The notes: generated from the letters alone by a model not told the origin. Counted from the stretch's first letter, positions 34,977 through 43,733 are shown. The stretch is 64,000 bases of DNA from Allotamlana fucoidanivorans (GCF_045788535.1 NZ_CP074074.1:3844001-3908000), one strand, 5' to 3'. Numbers and translations: made by a program.

Positions 34977-36284
34977 TTAATATTTAATCCACTTTGCCAG
35001 CTCTTTATAGCTTGGCTTTTTACCATACATTAAAATGCCCACTCTATAAATTTTTGCAGCAAACCATACGGTACACATAAATGAGCCTATTAAAAGTACT
35101 AAAGATAAAATTTGTTGCCAAATAGGAACTCCAAAAGGAATACGCATAAGCATAACTACTGGAGAGGTTAACGGTATAAACGAAAAAACTGTTGAAACCA
35201 TACCGTGTGGATCTTCAATAACCGTAAATATTCCTATATAAACCGCCAAAATGAGCGGCATAATTATAGGCATCATAAATTGCTGGGTATCTGTTTCGTT
35301 ATCAACAGCGGCGCCAATTGCTGCATATAATGAACTATATAATAAATAACCACCTATAAAAAACAAAATAAAAGCGATTATCAAGTTGGTTAATGGTAAA
35401 TGGTAAAACGCATTAAAAATATTTTGAGCTTGCATATTCATTTCAGGATTTTCCATGGCTTGTTTCATCATTTCTTGTTGAGGCGTTTGTAATTGTACCA
35501 TGTCAATCCCTAATACAAATGAAGTAATAGTCATTAAAATACTACCAACAATTAGCCAAACAACAAACTGAGTAATACCTGCTAACGATGTTCCTATTAT
35601 TTTACCCAACATTAATTGTACAGGCTTTACCGACGAAATGATAACTTCAATAATTCTACTCGTTTTTTCTTCAATAACACTTCTCATAATCATATTACCA
35701 TAAATGATGATAAACATAAAAAGCAAATACCCTGCGGCTCCACCAAAAATGAGTTTTATAATGCTATCCATTTTCGAGGTTTTTTCACCTTCAAAACTCT
35801 CCTGAGCTATGTCAATATTAACGCGTGATGCGTTAATTTTTTCAACATCTACTCCATTTTCTTCTAAATTAATATTTGTTAGTTTCTTCTCTATGTTGCT
35901 TTCTAAGGCTGAAATTAAATTTAAAGAAGGGGATTCTTCTGAATAAAAAGTCACTCGCGGTGTCTTTTCATTTACAATATAAACAACATGTAATAACCCT
36001 GTGGCTTCAGTTTCTTTTACTACCTTTTTGGCGTCTTCAAGAGACATGCCATGGAGAATATTGTAAGTGGTTTTATCTGAATTTTTAAAAACATCATGAA
36101 TCATGCCTGTTTCATCTAAGATGGTTATAACTCTTATTTTATCACTATTTAATTGCGATAAATAGGCCACAAACGCTATTAAAGCGATAAATATAAGCGG
36201 ACTTAAAAAAGTCATTATTATAAACGATTTATTTCTAACTTTAGTTAGATATTCTCGTTTTATAATGAGTGGTAAATGGTTCAT
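34977..36284 (-). CDS. ABC-2 type exporter permease (NatB-like)
   Basis: 435 residues. First membrane helix at 20-42 (NKSFIIMTFLSPLIFIALIA), a large periplasmic domain (about 45-180), then five C-terminal helices, the usual NatB/ABC-2 plan. The stretch IIYGNMIMRSVIEEKTSRI followed by EVIISSVKPVQLMLGKIIG is the typical cytoplasmic coupling region. It starts immediately after the ATPase stop (TAAATG), so the two are translationally linked. NatAB systems export Na+ or other compounds; the substrate here is not known. Confidence 0.9.
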   Translation of the reverse strand: MNHLPLIIKREYLTKVRNKSFIIMTFLSPLIFIALIAFVAYLSQLNSDKIRVITILDETGMIHDVFKNSDKTTYNILHGMSLEDAKKVVKETEATGLLHVVYIVNEKTPRVTFYSEESPSLNLISALESNIEKKLTNINLEENGVDVEKINASRVNIDIAQESFEGEKTSKMDSIIKLIFGGAAGYLLFMFIIIYGNMIMRSVIEEKTSRIIEVIISSVKPVQLMLGKIIGTSLAGITQFVVWLIVGSILMTITSFVLGIDMVQLQTPQQEMMKQAMENPEMNMQAQNIFNAFYHLPLTNLIIAFILFFIGGYLLYSSLYAAIGAAVDNETDTQQFMMPIIMPLILAVYIGIFTVIEDPHGMVSTVFSFIPLTSPVVMLMRIPFGVPIWQQILSLVLLIGSFMCTVWFAAKIYRVGILMYGKKPSYKELAKWIKY

Positions 36285-37211
36285 TTAATTATTCTTAATG
36301 GTTTGAATAAAAATATCATTAACACTAGGTATCAACTCAACAAAATGTGACACCTCGCCTTTTGAGGTTAAAAACGTAAGCAGATCATTGGGTTTTTCAC
36401 CGCTATGTAATTTAATATTGAATTTGAGCTCATTTTCTAAGGATTTAAAATCTGCCTTGGTTACACTAAACTTATCAGAAAGTTCCTTTGCTAACACAGT
36501 TTCATGGGTAGCTCTAATGCCTACTTCGTAAGTATTAGTTTTAAACTGACGTTTTACGTCAATAAGCTTGCCATCAAGTATTTTATTTGATTTATGAATT
36601 AAAGCAATTTCATCACAAAGTTCTTCTACCGATTCCATTCTGTGCGTTGAAAAAATAACGGTAGCGCCATTATCTCTTAAACGTAAAATTTCATCCTTAA
36701 TTAAATTAGCATTTATTGGATCAAATCCTGAAAAAGGTTCATCAAAAATCAGCAATTTAGGTTGGTGCAAAACGGTTACTACAAACTGTATTTTTTGCGC
36801 CATTCCTTTTGATAGTTCTTGAATTTTCTTATTCCACCAATCACCTATTTCCAATCTGTCAAACCAATAATGCAAACGCTTTTTTGCTTCTACTTTACTC
36901 AACCCTTTTAATTGTGCTAAGTAAAGTGCTTGTTCGCCAACTTTCATTGATTTGTAGAGTCCGCGTTCCTCAGGTAAGTATCCAATATCTTGAATATGCT
37001 TTGCACATAACGGTTCTCCATCTAAACTTACATGACCACCATCTGGCATGGTAATTTGATTGACCACACGAATTAATGTGGTTTTACCAGCGCCATTGGG
37101 GCCTAACAGACCAAAAATACTTCCTTTAGGAACAGAAATTGAAACGTTATTTAGAGCTTTAAAATTTCCGAAATTCTTTGAAACTTTATCAACCTCCAAT
37201 AAATTAGTCAT
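36285..37211 (-). CDS. ABC transporter ATP-binding protein (NatA-like)
   Basis: 308 residues. Walker A GPNGAGKTT, signature ELSKGMAQKIQFV (LSKGM variant, common in NatA-type ATPases), Walker B KLLIFDEPFSGFDPIN and switch STHRMESVEEL. A C-terminal extension of about 90 residues is typical of the drug/Na+ export subgroup. It is the first gene of a minus-strand operon: ATPase, permease, MscS channel, DUF6268 barrel, NtrC-like regulator, with gaps of 0, 11, 21 and 6 nt. Confidence 0.92.
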   Translation of the reverse strand: MTNLLEVDKVSKNFGNFKALNNVSISVPKGSIFGLLGPNGAGKTTLIRVVNQITMPDGGHVSLDGEPLCAKHIQDIGYLPEERGLYKSMKVGEQALYLAQLKGLSKVEAKKRLHYWFDRLEIGDWWNKKIQELSKGMAQKIQFVVTVLHQPKLLIFDEPFSGFDPINANLIKDEILRLRDNGATVIFSTHRMESVEELCDEIALIHKSNKILDGKLIDVKRQFKTNTYEVGIRATHETVLAKELSDKFSVTKADFKSLENELKFNIKLHSGEKPNDLLTFLTSKGEVSHFVELIPSVNDIFIQTIKNN

Positions 37212-37382
37212 AGATAATTTTTGTGTAAATATATTAAATGTTCAACCAGATTATTGACGCATTTTGATAAAATTCAGTCCCTGAACAACCAACCTTTAAG
37301 GGGCTATAAAACACCTAAAAAACAAAACCCACCCTCAATAAAATTAAGGATGGGAAAAAAATTGCTATGAAAAAGAAAAATT

Positions 37383-37402
37383 ATCACTAATTAATTAGTG
37401 AT
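37383..37402. repeat. 20-bp perfect palindrome
   Basis: atcactaatt joined to its exact reverse complement aattagtgat. On the minus strand it is followed by aatttttcttttt, so it could be a secondary terminator. As DNA it could also be an operator for a dimeric regulator. Confidence 0.55.
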
Positions 37403-37467
37403 GTCCAAATATAGTTTTTTTTTCAATACTAATAGCAAAACTATTAGATATCTTACTGTTTTTAAGC

Positions 37468-37494
37468 AAAAAAATCCGCTTTAAAAGCGGATTT
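37468..37494 (-). terminator. Terminator of grpE-dnaJ
   Basis: A 10-bp stem (37472-37481 with 37485-37494, aaatccgctt/aagcggattt), three-base loop, with an A run at 37468-37474 that gives Us on the minus strand. It lies 21 nt past the dnaJ stop. Confidence 0.85.
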
Positions 37495-37514
37495 AAAATA
37501 ATTTAGTCCTTTCC

Positions 37515-38630
37515 TTACGAAAACATATCTTTAACTTTTTCAAAGAATGATTTATCTGAGCTTTCTGGTTTAGGTATAAAATGTTCATCATTTTGCATAG
37601 CCTCAAAAAACTCTTTCTGCTGTTTATTAAGTGTTTTAGGTGTCCATACATTCACATGAACCAAGAGATCTCCTTTACCGTAACCATTAATACTAGGAAT
37701 ACCTTTTCCACGTAAACGTAATATTTTACCAGATTGTACACCAGCTTCAACTTTAATACGCACTTTACCTGACACGGTATCAATTTCTTTTGAGGTTCCT
37801 AACACCGCCTCCGGAAAACTAACATATAAATCATAATGAAGATTATCACCTTCTCTTTGAAGTTTATCATGATCCGCTTCTTCTATAACCACAATTAAAT
37901 CACCTGATATACCATTTCCAGGCGCTTCATTACCCTTTCCTGATACTTTCAATTGCATACCATCAACAACACCTGCTGGTATTTTTATAGATACAGTTTC
38001 TTCCGCTACCTTAAGTCCTTGTGCATCGGCATCACTTGGTTTTTTATCTATCATTTGCCCGGAACCACCACATACATTACAAGGAGCAGAGGTTTGCATT
38101 CTTCCTAAAATGGTGTTTGCTATACGAGTGACTTGCCCACTTCCATTACAGGTAGAGCACGTTTTATAAGTGGTGCCTGGTGCCTGAACTTTTCTCTTAA
38201 CTTTAACCTTTTTTTCAACGCCGTTTGCTACTTCTTCAAGGGTTAATCTTACTCGAATTCTTAAGTTACTGCCCTTTGCCCGGCGTTGACCACCGCCACC
38301 AAACCCTGAAAAGCCTCCACCAAAACCGCCGCCAAAAATATCTCCAAACTGGCTAAATATGTCTTCCATATTCATACCGCCACCGCCAAAACCGCCACCG
38401 CCATTTTCAAAGGCTTGGTGACCAAATTGGTCATAACGTGCTTTTTTATTCTCGTCGCTTAAAACCTCATAGGCTTCAGCGGCCTCTTTAAATTTAGCCT
38501 CAGCCTCTTTATTATTTGGGTTTTTATCTGGATGAAATTCTATCGCTTTTTTTCGGTAAGCTTTCTTAATTTCAGCAGCACTTGCTCCTTTACTAACTCC
38601 TAATACCTCGTAATAATCTCTTTTCGCCAT
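37515..38630 (-). CDS. dnaJ: Chaperone DnaJ with a single zinc centre
   Basis: 371 residues, co-chaperone that stimulates DnaK ATPase and delivers substrates. J domain with HPD at 33-35, Gly/Phe-rich linker at about 75-115, then the cysteine-rich region and two beta-barrel substrate domains (SIKIPAGVVDGMQLKVSGKG) and a short tail. Standard DnaJ has four CxxCxGxG motifs. Only two are present: CSTCNGSG (Cys158, Cys161) and CNVCGGSG (Cys184, Cys187). Flanking similarity shows that these are motifs 2 and 3, which form zinc centre II, while motifs 1 and 4 (centre I) are replaced by VQAPGTTYK and DADAQGLK. It follows grpE by 8 nt. Confidence 0.95.
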   Translation of the reverse strand: MAKRDYYEVLGVSKGASAAEIKKAYRKKAIEFHPDKNPNNKEAEAKFKEAAEAYEVLSDENKKARYDQFGHQAFENGGGGFGGGGMNMEDIFSQFGDIFGGGFGGGFSGFGGGGQRRAKGSNLRIRVRLTLEEVANGVEKKVKVKRKVQAPGTTYKTCSTCNGSGQVTRIANTILGRMQTSAPCNVCGGSGQMIDKKPSDADAQGLKVAEETVSIKIPAGVVDGMQLKVSGKGNEAPGNGISGDLIVVIEEADHDKLQREGDNLHYDLYVSFPEAVLGTSKEIDTVSGKVRIKVEAGVQSGKILRLRGKGIPSINGYGKGDLLVHVNVWTPKTLNKQQKEFFEAMQNDEHFIPKPESSDKSFFEKVKDMFS

Positions 38631-38638
38631 GTCTTTTC

Positions 38639-39190
38639 TTATTGTCCTATAACCACTTTTGGAAAACGAATAATTTTATCTCCTAACTTGTAGCCTTTTT
38701 CTACTGTATCAATAATTTTTCCTTTTAAATCATCACTCGGTGCTGGAATTTGAGTTATTGCTTCGTGTATATCGGCATCAAAAACATCGCCATTAGCAAC
38801 TTCTATTGCTTTTAGGCCGTCTTTTTCTAAAGTGCTTACTAACTTTTGATAAATTAATAACACCCCTTTTCTTAATTCTTCGGCTTCTTTATCGTCTTCA
38901 ATATGACTTAAAGCTCTCTCAAAATCATCAAGTATAGGCAATAAATTTTTCATTACTCCTTCACTCGCGGTTGCAAACAACTCTATGCGCTCTTTAGCTG
39001 TACGTCTTTTATAGTTTTCAAACTCGGCAAATAAGCGTAAAAACTTATCTTTTTCTTGTTTAAGATCTGCTTCTAATTTTTCTTCGGCTGTTTGTTCTTC
39101 AACTACAGGCTCTTCTACTTCAACAGCTTCATTTTGTGCACCGTCTACTTGCTCTTTTTCTATATCGTTCTTTTTATCTTCTTTACTCAT
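38639..39190 (-). CDS. grpE: Nucleotide exchange factor GrpE
   Basis: 183 residues. An acidic, disordered N-terminus (EVEEPVVEEQTAEEK) leads into the long dimerisation helix (EKDKFLRLFAEFENYKRRTA) and the C-terminal beta domain with VANGDVFDADIHEAITQIP and DKIIRFPKVVIGQ. It releases ADP from DnaK. The ATG at 39190 was chosen; the in-frame TTG at 39211 lies close behind the promoter and adds only seven residues. It forms an operon with dnaJ. Confidence 0.95.
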   Translation of the reverse strand: MSKEDKKNDIEKEQVDGAQNEAVEVEEPVVEEQTAEEKLEADLKQEKDKFLRLFAEFENYKRRTAKERIELFATASEGVMKNLLPILDDFERALSHIEDDKEAEELRKGVLLIYQKLVSTLEKDGLKAIEVANGDVFDADIHEAITQIPAPSDDLKGKIIDTVEKGYKLGDKIIRFPKVVIGQ

Positions 39191-39227
39191 GGTAAACTCA
39201 TTTTTTTGCAATACTGAAATTAGTTGG

Positions 39228-39235
39228 CAAAAGTA
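39228..39235 (-). promoter_or_regulatory. -7 promoter box TACTTTTG of grpE-dnaJ
   Basis: Exact TAnnTTTG match on the minus strand, 37 nt before the grpE ATG. Eighteen nt further upstream lies the repeated tgaca motif at 39254-39267, where the -33 element would be expected. Confidence 0.65.
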
Positions 39236-39253
39236 CTGCCATTATTATAAAAA

Positions 39254-39267
39254 TGTCATAATGTCAC
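39254..39267. promoter_or_regulatory. Repeated TGTCA-TAA-TGTCA motif upstream of grpE
   Basis: Two tgtca half-sites in direct orientation, separated by taa and followed by c. A near copy, cgtca-taa-cgtca-c, occurs at 48624-48637. Its position relative to the grpE -7 box suggests control of the heat-shock promoter, by analogy only. Confidence 0.45.
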
Positions 39268-39341
39268 GAAAATAATTTTAATTTTTTTTTAAGATATGAT
39301 TGTATATTTTTATCCTAATAAACACTAAAAACAATTTAAAT

Positions 39342-40001
39342 ATGAAAAAAGCTTTTAATATAATAGTATGTGCACTACTTCTGGTTAGCACACTAACCGC
39401 TTGTAAAAACACATCAAAAGAACAAAACACCTCTGAAGACACCACGATTTCGCCCTCTAAAACGACATTAAATTCAGGTAACTACACGGCTAATACAGCT
39501 AGTTCAAAAATAAATTGGAAAGCATCAAAACCCACAGGAACTCATTTTGGTACCGTGTCATTAAAAAATGGTTCATTAACCGTTACAGATGGTATTATTT
39601 CAGCAGGTTCTTTTGAAATTGATATGACATCAATTGATATTCAAGACATGCCTAAAGAAGATAAAAATCATGCAAAATTGCTTAATCATTTAAAAAGTGA
39701 TGATTTCTTTAGTGTAGACACTTATTCAACAGCGACTTTTAATGTATTAAATACCGTAGAAAAAGATGGCGCTACTGTCATCTCTGGGAACCTAACTATT
39801 AAGAACATTGCAAATACCATTGAATTTCCTGTGACTATCACTCAAGATAATAGTACCTTAACATTATCTAGTGCAACTTTTACAATTGACCGCACAAAAT
39901 GGGACATCAAATATAAGTCTAAATCAATATTTGGCGATTTAGGGGATAAATTCATCAATGATGAAATTGAATTGAACATCATCATTGCTTTAGAAAAATA
40001 A
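39342..40001 (+). CDS. YceI-family lipoprotein
   Basis: 219 residues. Signal peptide with lipobox (STLTACKN). After a Ser/Thr linker, the YceI lipocalin-like domain is clear: SKINWKASKPTGTHFGTVSL, AGSFEIDMTSIDIQD and the C-terminal DRTKWDIKYKSKSIFGDLGDK. YceI-fold proteins bind isoprenoids or similar amphiphiles in the periplasm. The ATG at 39342 was preferred to an upstream ATG at 39300 because it begins a normal lipoprotein signal. Single gene with its own terminator. Confidence 0.9.
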   Translation: MKKAFNIIVCALLLVSTLTACKNTSKEQNTSEDTTISPSKTTLNSGNYTANTASSKINWKASKPTGTHFGTVSLKNGSLTVTDGIISAGSFEIDMTSIDIQDMPKEDKNHAKLLNHLKSDDFFSVDTYSTATFNVLNTVEKDGATVISGNLTIKNIANTIEFPVTITQDNSTLTLSSATFTIDRTKWDIKYKSKSIFGDLGDKFINDEIELNIIIALEK

Positions 40002-40023
40002 TATAACACACATGCATATCAGG

Positions 40024-40051
40024 AAAACCACTCTACGATTAGGGTGGTTTT
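40024..40051 (+). terminator. Terminator of the yceI-like gene
   Basis: An 11-bp stem with one G-T pair (40024-40034 with 40041-40051, aaaaccactct/agggtggtttt), 23 nt after the stop, ending in a short T run. Confidence 0.8.
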
Positions 40052-40131
40052 GCATTTGTTTAAGATTGTATTTCTTTTTTTTCTACTACTTTAGTTTTTA
40101 GAGATACTTTTTAAATTCTAACATTTCAATT

Positions 40132-40689
40132 ATGATAAATCAAGATCTTCTAATTACATTCATAGCCATACTTGCTGGATTAGGTCTTACAGATTTAATT
40201 CATAGTTTTCATAGACTTTTAAGAAAACGCCATACAATTTCATGGCATTGGTTACCACTAGCACATACATTTATGAGTTTTCAGGCCATGATTATTATTT
40301 GGTATAATATTCAAGCGGAGCTCAATTCGCCTCTCATTGCCACAAGCCTAGGCTTTTTTATATGGCTGGTCCCCATTATTTTAATCCTCTTAGTTATGCT
40401 TACCGTTTTGCCAGACCGAGAGCCTGATGATGGCTTTAATCTGTTAGAATGGTATTTTGGACAACGAAAATATTATTTCACACTCCTCACACTATTCGTT
40501 TTTTCGTACACCCTTAACCGATTTATTATGTACGAACATAAATACGCTTGGATGTTACCCCTTATACTCTCTGTATTTTATATTATACTAATATTCACAA
40601 AAAAATACTGGGTTCATGTGGTTTTCACTATTTTTTTGTTAGCCTTTTTTGTATTGAATTATTTTTTGCAAGGTATAGGTTATGTTTAA
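40132..40689 (+). CDS. Integral membrane protein, unknown
   Basis: 185 residues with about five to six hydrophobic helices and a conserved-looking N-terminal part (ITFIAILAGLGLTDLIHSFH, then RLLRKRHTISWHWLPLAHTF). Polar residues inside the helices (Asp, His, Ser) may line a site. No family is recognised and no signal peptide is present. It is convergent with the epimerase gene and ends 7 nt from its stop. Confidence 0.6.
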   Translation: MINQDLLITFIAILAGLGLTDLIHSFHRLLRKRHTISWHWLPLAHTFMSFQAMIIIWYNIQAELNSPLIATSLGFFIWLVPIILILLVMLTVLPDREPDDGFNLLEWYFGQRKYYFTLLTLFVFSYTLNRFIMYEHKYAWMLPLILSVFYIILIFTKKYWVHVVFTIFLLAFFVLNYFLQGIGYV

Positions 40690-40696
40690 ACAATCT

Positions 40697-41602
40697 TTAT
40701 GCGAGTAAATCTTTAAGAGCTGATTCTAAATAATTGAATTTGAAATTAAAACCTTTATTTTGAAGTTTTTTAGAACTCACTCTTTGACTTTCAAACAATA
40801 TGATGTGCATCTCTCCTAGAATCATTTTCATTAAAATTTCAGGAATATTGGGCAAGATTAAAGGTTTTCTTAACACCTGTGCTGTTGTTTTTATAAGGTC
40901 TTTATTGGTTACAGGATTTGGTGCTACGCCATTAAAAACCCCCTGTAATCTGTATTTTAACACAAAAATAAATAAGTTTGACAAATCTTGTATATGAATC
41001 CAAGATTGCCATTGTTTTCCGCTACCAAAAGCCGCTCCAAAACCATACTTTATAGGTTTGACTATTTCTTGCAAAGCACCTCCATTTTCAGCTAAAACCA
41101 ATCCTATTCTAATCTTAGCAACTTCAATTCCTAATTTTGAAAATCCATCTACAGATTGCTCCCAAACAGTCACAACCTTACCTAAAAATGAATCATTTAT
41201 AGCTTTATTCCCTTCATCATAATAATTAATAAGGGAATGAGGGTACACCCCAATGGCACTAGCTGAAATAACCTGTTTTATGCCATGAGATTCTCCTTTT
41301 AAGGCATTGATCAATAAGGCCGTTGATGTGGTTCTGCTTTCAATAATTTCTTTTTTATATTTTGAAGTCCATCGTTTTGAAATTGAAGCCCCAGTAAGAT
41401 GTATAATAGTACTTACGTCTTCAAAACATGTTGTGTCAATCTCTTGCGTTTTTAGATTCCAATAAAATCCTCTATAATCATTTTTATATTCAATTTTGGA
41501 CTTACTGGTGGTAAGATAATTAACCTGAATATTGTTTTTATGACAAAGCCCAACTATCCTTGACCCTATTAAACCTGTGGCTCCTGTTATTAAAACGCGC
41601 AT
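40697..41602 (-). CDS. TIGR01777-type NAD(P)-dependent epimerase (YfcH/SDR39U1-like)
   Basis: 301 residues. Rossmann nucleotide-binding motif GATGLIGSRI at residues 7-16, then IIHLTGASISKRWTSKYKKE, which is the family signature, and RIGLVLAENGGALQ. The C-terminal half carries the DUF1731-like segment (LKYRLQGVFNGVAPNPVTN, EILMKMILGEM). Members of this short-chain dehydrogenase group lack a known substrate. Cytoplasmic, single gene. Confidence 0.9.
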   Translation of the reverse strand: MRVLITGATGLIGSRIVGLCHKNNIQVNYLTTSKSKIEYKNDYRGFYWNLKTQEIDTTCFEDVSTIIHLTGASISKRWTSKYKKEIIESRTTSTALLINALKGESHGIKQVISASAIGVYPHSLINYYDEGNKAINDSFLGKVVTVWEQSVDGFSKLGIEVAKIRIGLVLAENGGALQEIVKPIKYGFGAAFGSGKQWQSWIHIQDLSNLFIFVLKYRLQGVFNGVAPNPVTNKDLIKTTAQVLRKPLILPNIPEILMKMILGEMHIILFESQRVSSKKLQNKGFNFKFNYLESALKDLLA

Positions 41603-41705
41603 ATTTTTCTTTTAAAAATACAAAATGCCAACCCTTACAGCTACAGTTTTATATAAGGTTTAACAGAATAACGCTTTTTTTCAAGAAAGTATAGTAAGTC
41701 ATTTA

Positions 41706-42395
41706 TTACTTCTTGGCACGAAGCATTTCTCTTTTACCTGGAGGACCGGGTAGTTTTTCAACAGCAAACCCCACGTTAATCATAGCTCTTCTTACGCTTC
41801 CTTTAGCCGAATACGTGACTAAAACACCGCCTGGTTTCAACGCTTCATACATAATTTTAAACATAGACTCCGTCCATAATTCGGGTTGTACGCGCGCTCC
41901 AAAGGCGTCAAAATAAATAAGATTAAAAGCTGATTTATTTTGAATCTCCTTAAAAAACTTTTTTTCTTTCTTAAGAGTAAAATAAGGTGACATTTGGTGG
42001 TGGTGTTCCCATGGTATTTCATGTATCTCCTTAAAAACATTTGACACTTCCAATTCACTTGATAAGTGATTACTGTAATTCAGTAAACTAACTTCGTCAA
42101 TAGAAACAGGAAAAGCTTCTACTCCAGTATAATCAATATATACCTGATGCTTATGGCTTTCTAAAAAAGTAATTAAAGCATTTAAGCCCGTACCAAATCC
42201 AATTTCAAGAATAGCAACTGTTTGGTCATTTTTATGTCCTATTAATTGTGGTTGCTTGTAATAATGAAACCCATGCTTTATAAACACATGATAGGCTTCT
42301 TGTATAGCACCATGCTTAGAATGATATTGTTCATTCCAATCTGGTAAATGGATAGTTGAAGATCCATCAGATGTTATAATAATTTCACGTTTCAA
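41706..42395 (-). CDS. mnmD: tRNA 5-methylaminomethyl-2-thiouridine methyltransferase MnmD
   Basis: 229 residues, corresponding to the methyltransferase half of MnmC without the FAD oxidase half. SAM motif ILEIGFGTGLNALI near residues 67-80, then VEAFPVS, the DAFGARVQPELWT active-site block and LVTYSAKGSVRRAM, with KREMLRAKK at the end. It adds the methyl group that completes mnm5s2U34 in tRNA. Single-domain MnmD is the usual form in Bacteroidota. Single gene, divergent from ilvE. Confidence 0.9.
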   Translation of the reverse strand: MKREIIITSDGSSTIHLPDWNEQYHSKHGAIQEAYHVFIKHGFHYYKQPQLIGHKNDQTVAILEIGFGTGLNALITFLESHKHQVYIDYTGVEAFPVSIDEVSLLNYSNHLSSELEVSNVFKEIHEIPWEHHHQMSPYFTLKKEKKFFKEIQNKSAFNLIYFDAFGARVQPELWTESMFKIMYEALKPGGVLVTYSAKGSVRRAMINVGFAVEKLPGPPGKREMLRAKK

Positions 42396-42611
42396 AATAT
42401 AAAAGCTCTTTTTTATAATAGAAACAAAGCTCTATTTGTAACAACATACAAAATCTTTCTTGGGTAGAATACTATTAGTGATTTCTTTTCTTGATTAACA
42501 AGAATAAACTAAAAGACTCATTAAGACAAGTATTAAACACTATCTTATTTTAAAAAAACATAAATAAAAATCATAATCAGTAAATATAGTTTTTTTAAAG
42601 TCGATTTTACT

Positions 42612-42619
42612 TAAATTTG
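42612..42619 (+). promoter_or_regulatory. -7 promoter box TAAATTTG of ilvE
   Basis: Exact TAnnTTTG match 20 nt before the ilvE ATG. A T-rich stretch about 20 nt upstream could include the -33 element. Confidence 0.6.
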
Positions 42620-42639
42620 TATGATAAAATCACAGGACT

Positions 42640-43707
42640 ATGAGTGCTATAATCAATGATATTGAGATTATAAAAGCAAAAGCTACAAAGATTAATGATG
42701 TAGATTTTGATAATTTAAAATTTGGCCATGTGTTTTCAGACCACATGCTTGAGTGTAACTATAAAAACGGTAATTGGGAAAAACCAAAAGTGGTTCCTTA
42801 CCAACCCATAACTTTAGATCCGTCTGCAAAAATTTTTCATTACGGTCAATCCGTCTTTGAAGGTATGAAAGCCTATAAAGATACCGAAGGGAAAGTATGG
42901 CTCTTTAGACCTTTAGATAATTATAAACGCTTAAACATTTCGGCAAAACGATTAGCCATTCCTGAATTACCTGAAGATTATTTTATGGAAGGACTAAAAG
43001 CCTTGCTAGAAGTTGACGAAGATTGGATTCCTCAAAACGAAGGGAGTTCACTATACATAAGACCATTTATTTTTGCTTCAGGAAATGGTTTCCATGCCTC
43101 ACCTGCAGATGCGTATAAATTTATTATTTGTACAGCGCCTTCAGGTGCTTATTTTGCTGGTGAAGTAAAAGTTTTAATTGAGGAAAAATATTCTCGCTCT
43201 GCAAATGGTGGCGTTGGTTATGCTAAAGCTGGAGGGAATTATGCAGGACAATTTTACCCAACACAACTGGCCGTAGAAAAAGGATACCAACAAGTTATTT
43301 GGACCGATGATAACACGCACGAGTATATTGAAGAAGCTGGTGCTATGAATATATTTGTTCGTATTAATGACACGCTAATAACAGGTCCTACAAGTGATAG
43401 AATCTTGGACGGTATAACCCGTAAAAGTATTATTGAGCTGGCAAAATCTGAATATATTCCCGTTGAAGTAAGAAAAATTACAGTAACCGAAGTAGTTGAA
43501 GCTGCTAAGAATGGCTCCTTAAAAGAAATGTTTGGCGCTGGTACAGCTGCTGTCATTTCTCCTATATCTGGATTTGGATATAAGGAGGTTGATTATGATT
43601 TACCAAAATTAGATAACACCTATGCGAGTTTCTTAAAAAAATGCATTACCGATATTCAAACCAATAAAACGGATGATCCTTTTGGGTGGAGATATAGTGT
43701 AAAATAA
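42640..43707 (+). CDS. ilvE: Branched-chain amino acid aminotransferase
   Basis: 355 residues, PLP-dependent fold type IV, group II (long) form. Visible motifs: KIFHYGQSVFEGMKAYKD, SLYIRPFIFASG, the catalytic Lys in GGVGYAKAGGNYAG, and EEAGAMNIFVRI followed by TRKSIIELAK. It interconverts Leu, Ile and Val with their 2-oxo acids using glutamate. Single gene with its own promoter and terminator; not in a biosynthetic cluster here. Confidence 0.96.
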   Translation: MSAIINDIEIIKAKATKINDVDFDNLKFGHVFSDHMLECNYKNGNWEKPKVVPYQPITLDPSAKIFHYGQSVFEGMKAYKDTEGKVWLFRPLDNYKRLNISAKRLAIPELPEDYFMEGLKALLEVDEDWIPQNEGSSLYIRPFIFASGNGFHASPADAYKFIICTAPSGAYFAGEVKVLIEEKYSRSANGGVGYAKAGGNYAGQFYPTQLAVEKGYQQVIWTDDNTHEYIEEAGAMNIFVRINDTLITGPTSDRILDGITRKSIIELAKSEYIPVEVRKITVTEVVEAAKNGSLKEMFGAGTAAVISPISGFGYKEVDYDLPKLDNTYASFLKKCITDIQTNKTDDPFGWRYSVK

Positions 43708-43733
43708 AAAGAGAGCCGAAAGGCTCTTTTTTT
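43706..43733. terminator. Bidirectional terminator between ilvE and the MazG-like gene
   Basis: agagcc (43712-43717), GAAA tetraloop, ggctct (43722-43727), with A and T runs on both sides. It touches the stop codon of the convergent gene. Confidence 0.85.

Larger units (their letters stand above)
37212..37514. other. Gap between grpE-dnaJ and the ABC operon
   Basis: 303 nt without a real gene. From right to left it holds the dnaJ terminator (37468-37494), a 20-bp palindrome (37383-37402), an imperfect hairpin near 37331-37360 (cccaccct/aggatggg with one mismatch) that could back up termination on the minus strand, and then the promoter region of the ABC ATPase gene. No exact -7 box was seen for that gene. 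Confidence 0.6.

Noticed and set aside
37367..37420. A seven-codon ORF (MKKKNYH) followed by the palindrome and a T run, like an attenuator
   Set aside because: There is no plus-strand gene downstream to attenuate; the next gene is on the opposite strand.
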